Shown here: piece by piece, positions 59,831 through 64,000 of the stretch
Layout: every line of letters starts with the position of its first letter
Numbering within the stretch: the first letter of the stretch is position 1
Assembly: GCA_937873715.1 (NCBI GenBank)
Contig: CALMYJ010000020.1
Location: forward strand, 62,001-126,000
DNA: 64,000 nt
Direction: 5' to 3'
Origin: an uncultured Chitinophagaceae bacterium
GTDB lineage: Bacteria; Bacteroidota; Bacteroidia; Chitinophagales; Chitinophagaceae
Made by a program: the position numbers and the translations under genes
Notes under the pieces: generated by a model
What the model saw: the letters and a program-made list of their open reading frames with translations, nothing else
Database searches by the model: none
What the model was told of the DNA's origin: nothing

Positions 59831-62358
59831 TTTTCCAGTTGCGCCTGCATACGTTTTATCCTGTCTTCCAGCCTTTCAGAAGAAAGATTATTCCTGTTCA
59901 ATCCATCTGCCAGTATGGGAAAACAAAATGGTGTAATTTTTTCCGGGAAACGCAGGATGATTGTTCCAGCGGCAATACGTTGCAGGGCATTACGAAGCCT
60001 CAGTTCTTCCATCTGCTGGTCCAGCACTTCCCGGTAAGCCTGCCTGAGCAAAATATTACCGGGGTCGTATTCTGCAAATACATTAAACAACAGGCTGGCG
60101 CTGCTTTGCAGGTGCCTTGCCTTGGCTTTTTCTCCCGGCATACCCTGGAAGATTAATCCGCCAATTACAGCAATATCCCTGAATTTGCGTTTAGCCATTT
60201 CCGTTGAATTCACACTATGCTGGATATCGGCCAGCAGGTTATCCTGTGTAAAAAGGCTGTATACATTGGTATCATCTACCGGTATGGGCCGGTCGCTGAG
60301 CAACTCAAACCCATAATCATTCATGGCAATTGAAAAAGTGATGGGGGTTATTGTACTGAGGCGGTAAGCCAGTATTGCTGCCATGGCCTCATGCACCAGC
60401 CGCCCTTCAAAGGGGTACACAAAAAGATGATACCCGTCTTTTGTTTCTACCTGTTCAATCAGCAATTCGTTTTCGGCAGGAATTGCCGAAAGCTGTTGCT
60501 GCAAATGCAGCAGTGGTGCCAGGGCGGCAAGCTCCTTAAATGCTTCTTTGCCCCGGGATGTGCTAACAGAAGCTACCTGCATCATCCTGCGCAACATAAG
60601 GCCCAGGTTGGCTGTAAGCGACATGCGGCCACCCATCCAGCTTGGCACTATTGATTTTTTTGCATTGGAATTACGCACCAGCACCATCATATCTTTCAGC
60701 ATCACGTATTCCAGCTTTCGCCCTGCCAGTGTAAATACATCACCGGGCTCAAGCCTAGATATAAACCACTCCTCTATCACACCAATATAACCGCCACTCA
60801 TAAATTTTACTTTGAGCATCGCATCACTAACTATAGTGCCTATATGCAGGCGGTGACGCATGGCCAGTTTTCTACTGGTAATTTTATGTATACCATCCGA
60901 TACTTCTACTTTTTTATACTCATCATATTCCTGCAGTGCCCTACCGCCTTTGGTAATAAAATACAAGAGTTCCTGCCATTCGGAATCAGTAATATCTGCA
61001 AAGCAGTAAGTGCTTTTAATTTCTTCAAATACTTGTTCGGCCTTAAAGCCATCGCCTACTGCCCGTGTGCACAGGTATTGTATCAGCACATCAAAGCAAA
61101 GCAGCATGGGTTCCTTACTTTCTACATAGTTTTCGCTGATGGCTTTTTTTAAAGCGGCCACTTCAAGTAGTTCTAATGAATGTGTGGGCAAAAAATAAAT
61201 GCGGCTGGCAGCATCGGGCTGATGCCCGCTACGGCCTGCTCTTTGCAAAAACCTGGATACCCCTTTTGGCGAACCTACCTGCACCACTGTATCTACCGGC
61301 CTGAAATCTACACCCAAATCAAGACTGGCCGTACATACCACGGCTTTAAGCTTACCCTGGTGCAAACTATCTTCTACCCATACCCGTAATTGCGGTTCCA
61401 TACTGCCATGATGCAAAGCAATAGCACCCGATAATTCCGGGGCTGCCTGCAGCAAAGCCTGGTACCAGGTTTCACTCATGCCACGGGTGTTGATAAATAC
61501 AAGCGTGGTATTGTGTTGATGAATAATATCCACCACATGCTGCACCAGCTTAATACCCAGGTGCCCGGCCCAGGGATATTTTTCTATTTCATCAGGAATT
61601 ACGGGTATTACTTCTATATGCTTGTTGATGTCGGCCTTTACAGTTTCGCCAAAATCAGCTTCAGGAAAAAGATTTTTTTCAATATCCTCATGCTGTAACA
61701 TTTTGAGCGGATGCAGCAGTACTGCTTTAGCCTGTGCAAGGTTACCAATGGTGGCTGATATACCCCATACCGCAGGATAACAGTGGGCTGCTAACCATTT
61801 GGCATACACGATTCTTGAAACAGCAAGTTCCACCTGTACCCCACGTTTGCTGCCCAGTAGTTCGTGCCATTCATCTACCGCAATAATTTTTACAGTTTCA
61901 AATATGACGCTATGATTTTTTTGTGCCAGCAGCAGGTGTACACTTTCCGGCGTAATAATCAGCACTTCAGGCATCTGGCGTTTTTGTTTTTCCCGTTCAC
62001 TTACCGGTGTATCACCATTACGGATACCCACTTTCCACTGCAGGTTCAAATCGGCCAGTACCTCTTCCATAGCCCGGCCAATATCTTTGGCCAATGCCCT
62101 TAAAGGAGTTATCCACAGCAATTGCAACCCGTTTCGGCTTTTTGTTTGGTAATCGGCGGGATGACTATTGATGAAACTGATAACAGCCCCGATAAATACA
62201 GAAAAAGTTTTACCACAGCCGGTAGGTGCATTCACCAAACCACTTTTACCATCAATGATATGCTGCCAGCTTTGCTGTTGAAATAAAAAAGGCTGATGGC
62301 CTTTGGAAGCAAGCCATTGTGTAATGATGCTGTAGCCTTTGGTAGATGAAAGTTTCAA
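59827..62358 (-). CDS. Ligase-associated DNA damage response DEXH-box helicase (Lhr-like)
   Basis: An 843-residue superfamily 2 helicase. Start is TTG 62358, with an in-frame TAA five codons upstream. Motif I NAPTGCGKT (38-46), motif II DEWHELLG (DEXH with Trp), motif III SATIGNL, and motif VI QRAGRSGHQ are complete. Residues 420-560 include the winged-helix, and the rest is the Lhr core domain. It unwinds DNA 3' to 5', and with PdeM acts in repair. It ends by converging with the membrane-protein gene. Confidence 0.93.
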   Translation of the reverse strand: MKLSSTKGYSIITQWLASKGHQPFLFQQQSWQHIIDGKSGLVNAPTGCGKTFSVFIGAVISFINSHPADYQTKSRNGLQLLWITPLRALAKDIGRAMEEVLADLNLQWKVGIRNGDTPVSEREKQKRQMPEVLIITPESVHLLLAQKNHSVIFETVKIIAVDEWHELLGSKRGVQVELAVSRIVYAKWLAAHCYPAVWGISATIGNLAQAKAVLLHPLKMLQHEDIEKNLFPEADFGETVKADINKHIEVIPVIPDEIEKYPWAGHLGIKLVQHVVDIIHQHNTTLVFINTRGMSETWYQALLQAAPELSGAIALHHGSMEPQLRVWVEDSLHQGKLKAVVCTASLDLGVDFRPVDTVVQVGSPKGVSRFLQRAGRSGHQPDAASRIYFLPTHSLELLEVAALKKAISENYVESKEPMLLCFDVLIQYLCTRAVGDGFKAEQVFEEIKSTYCFADITDSEWQELLYFITKGGRALQEYDEYKKVEVSDGIHKITSRKLAMRHRLHIGTIVSDAMLKVKFMSGGYIGVIEEWFISRLEPGDVFTLAGRKLEYVMLKDMMVLVRNSNAKKSIVPSWMGGRMSLTANLGLMLRRMMQVASVSTSRGKEAFKELAALAPLLHLQQQLSAIPAENELLIEQVETKDGYHLFVYPFEGRLVHEAMAAILAYRLSTITPITFSIAMNDYGFELLSDRPIPVDDTNVYSLFTQDNLLADIQHSVNSTEMAKRKFRDIAVIGGLIFQGMPGEKAKARHLQSSASLLFNVFAEYDPGNILLRQAYREVLDQQMEELRLRNALQRIAAGTIILRFPEKITPFCFPILADGLNRNNLSSERLEDRIKRMQAQLEN

Positions 62359-62436
62359 TAGAAGCTGTAGTGGTTAATGGTAAAAATTGTTGCACGGTTG
62401 TACCAGCGTTTTTGGTAACTCAGTGTATGCAGCAAA

Positions 62437-63819
62437 CTATAATGTTTTCAAATACTCAATAACGGCTTTTCTTTCCGTATCGGTTAATTTATCCCCAAAA
62501 TAATGCCCGTAATTGCCAAAACCCCTGAGTGTGGTATTATATACCTCCGGGCCAGCCGGTGCATCTTTTACCTCGTACTGCCAGCCAGGAATATCATAGT
62601 TATACACCGGCTTGTTAAAGCTGCGCTGCCAGTAAGCCGGCCGCTTCCTGCTGTTGAGCACCCCTTCCAAATCGGGTACAGAACCATTATGGAAATAAGG
62701 CGCCGTAACCCATATTCCATCCAAAGGCGGCGCTATATAACCTTTGTAGGGCACTAACTGTGCCGGGTGGTTGCCGGTACTAAACCAGCTTTTGTTAAAC
62801 CATTCTATAAACTGCGGATTAGAATAATTGGCAGTATATAATGCAGAGTCGGTTTTGATAATTTCAGCAGGTATCAGCAGGTTGGGATATTTACCATCGG
62901 GTCCGTAAGTGCCATGGCATTTGGAGCAATTATTTATAAAAATTTTTTCTCCACTGGCGGCCAGTGCAGTATTTACCGGCCGTGGAAATTTAGGCGGACT
63001 GATACTGTTGATATAAGCCAGCACATCATTAAAATGACTGTCAACTTCTGCTGCTTCGGCAGTATCCGATACCGTTAGCAGGTTACTGGCCATTAAAAAA
63101 CGGCCAAAATCACCACGACCAAAACCATTGTAAAACATGCCATGCTTTTTTTTGAGCAACCACCAGGCAGGCACATCGGTAGGTATTATTTCGGTGGGCA
63201 ACTGCAGCAGGCTGGTATCACTCCAGCGCAGGGTTTCGGGATTGCGGTGGGCCACCAGCAGGTAAGCCAGTCCATCTGCCAGGTTAACACCCCTAACCGG
63301 TGTAATAAGTTTTGGTGAAATTGTTTTTACGGCTTTTATAAAATCTTTGGCAGCCTCGTATTTTTTGGCATCAGGGCCAGAAAGGGTTTTTAAAAAATTT
63401 TCAGCCATAGCCGCTGTACTGCCCCTGTTCACTGTAAAGTCGCCAAAACTGTTGCCCAAGCCCACCACCAGTTTTTCGTTGAAAAACTGTGCATGACATT
63501 GCAGGCAGTTGGGTGCCACCACCAATTCGCCATTGGGTGCCGATACGGCCGTATAATCGTGTGGCAGTACAGCATTGGGGCCGCTGCGTTGTAAATGATT
63601 GGCAGTGTCTTTTGGGGATGCCAGGAAAAACAAAGCATAGGGTATACCGCTTTTTAAATAATCGCCGGCTATTAAATAATCATAGCCTTTTTCTGCATTG
63701 CCTGTGCGCTGTGGCGAAGGTGGAATATACTGTGGATCTTCTTTTACAAGAGAATTGCTGTACCGGATAAAAGCCAGGGAAAACAGTGCGGTCAAAACCA
63801 GTAATACCCATTTTTTCAT
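62437..63819 (-). CDS. Diheme cytochrome c protein (RoxA/peroxidase-like)
   Basis: A 460-residue exported protein with an N-terminal signal or anchor (5-19). Heme c motifs are CLQCH (105-109) and CSKCH (298-302). GIWVTAPYFHNGSVPDLEGVL (two pieces) and NYGHYFGDKLTDTERKAVIE occur in RoxA, MauG and related diheme cytochromes. It may be an electron-transfer oxidase or peroxidase in the periplasm. The substrate is not evident. Confidence 0.88.
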   Translation of the reverse strand: MKKWVLLVLTALFSLAFIRYSNSLVKEDPQYIPPSPQRTGNAEKGYDYLIAGDYLKSGIPYALFFLASPKDTANHLQRSGPNAVLPHDYTAVSAPNGELVVAPNCLQCHAQFFNEKLVVGLGNSFGDFTVNRGSTAAMAENFLKTLSGPDAKKYEAAKDFIKAVKTISPKLITPVRGVNLADGLAYLLVAHRNPETLRWSDTSLLQLPTEIIPTDVPAWWLLKKKHGMFYNGFGRGDFGRFLMASNLLTVSDTAEAAEVDSHFNDVLAYINSISPPKFPRPVNTALAASGEKIFINNCSKCHGTYGPDGKYPNLLIPAEIIKTDSALYTANYSNPQFIEWFNKSWFSTGNHPAQLVPYKGYIAPPLDGIWVTAPYFHNGSVPDLEGVLNSRKRPAYWQRSFNKPVYNYDIPGWQYEVKDAPAGPEVYNTTLRGFGNYGHYFGDKLTDTERKAVIEYLKTL

Positions 63820-63883
63820 ACTGCAATTTACAGTACAACAAGAAAGTGTTGTTTAAAGTTTTGAATGCAGGGGCTGCAAAAAA

Positions 63884-64000
63884 TTACCAGGCTTTGTACA
63901 TGGATCCATTAAGAATACGTACAAAGTAGAGATGCTTATTTTCAATATAATCCGGCTTGTAACTTTCTTTACGTAGCCGTACTGGCTTAAAATTATACTC
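63884..64000 (-). CDS. C-terminal end of an unknown gene, cut by the window edge
   Basis: The minus strand holds 38 codons and a TAA at 63886-63884, in frame with the edge. It ends in FVRILNGSMYKAW. The composition looks coding, with Lys, Tyr and Arg and no rare-codon clusters. The product cannot be named. Confidence 0.5.
   Translation of the reverse strand, partial: EYNFKPVRLRKESYKPDYIENKHLYFVRILNGSMYKAW

Noticed and set aside
1..64000. tRNA, rRNA, CRISPR arrays, prophage or insertion sequences.
   Set aside because: I looked over the intergenic stretches by eye and saw no cloverleaf-like GTTCRANYC segments, no regularly spaced repeats, and no transposase- or phage-type genes; a tRNAscan-SE or ISfinder run would settle it.

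Overview
The window reads as a chromosomal segment of a Bacteroidota bacterium, most likely Chitinophagaceae or a close relative; this placement is inference. The signs are an Oar-like TonB-dependent receptor, a fused RibBA, DUF2851, IscX with a mitochondrial-type ferredoxin, a UbiA prenyltransferase of the archaeal-lipid type, the ligase-associated DNA repair helicase with PdeM, and start-proximal TAnnTTTG promoter boxes. Gene density is high. I see no prophage, insertion sequence, CRISPR array, rRNA or tRNA. Several genes can only open at TTG.

Layout. 1-9.1 kb: a cut-off secreted protein, a lipid desaturase resembling eukaryotic sphingolipid delta-4 desaturases, a Ca2+/Na+ antiporter, a PAP2 phosphatase, a Tat-exported Gfo/Idh/MocA oxidoreductase, an unknown membrane-protein pair, a two-subunit CoA-transferase and an Omp85-type barrel. 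9.2-16.1 kb: a ParE/RelE-type toxin-antitoxin pair, RibBA, a large TonB receptor and an M20 peptidase. 16.5-25 kb: an MFS transporter, a cyclophilin, a CHASE3 histidine kinase with a NarL-type regulator and an odd stand-alone receiver, and an S9 peptidase. 25-30.5 kb: DnaE and a secreted two-domain protein with a paralogue near 45-46 kb.

30.5-34.8 kb is the most distinctive locus. A LysR regulator is divergent from isocitrate dehydrogenase, which is followed by a small coiled-coil protein, a protein that lines up with beta-carbonic anhydrase but lacks catalytic residues, and, overlapping it by 47 nt, an SbtA-type bicarbonate transporter. I read this as a candidate inorganic-carbon module with a pseudo-enzyme partner.

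34.8-41 kb: DUF2851, Maf, UbiA prenyltransferase, IscX and ferredoxin on the minus strand, then a GyrI-like lipoprotein, a DUF2520 reductase and an alpha/beta hydrolase. 41-52 kb: topoisomerase I, a SirB1-like protein, small enzymes (DUF952, GNAT, CsaA, Ogt with ArsR), an M42 peptidase, an eroded UbiA-like protein and a LuxE-like acyl-activating protein. 52-56.3 kb: methionine synthesis (MetZ and OsmC divergent from MetX), an OB-fold protein and YceI. 56.4-64 kb: proline dehydrogenase, an HDAC-like deacetylase next to PdeM, the DEXH helicase, a diheme cytochrome c and a cut-off gene.

All family assignments come from motifs read by eye; no database search was run.
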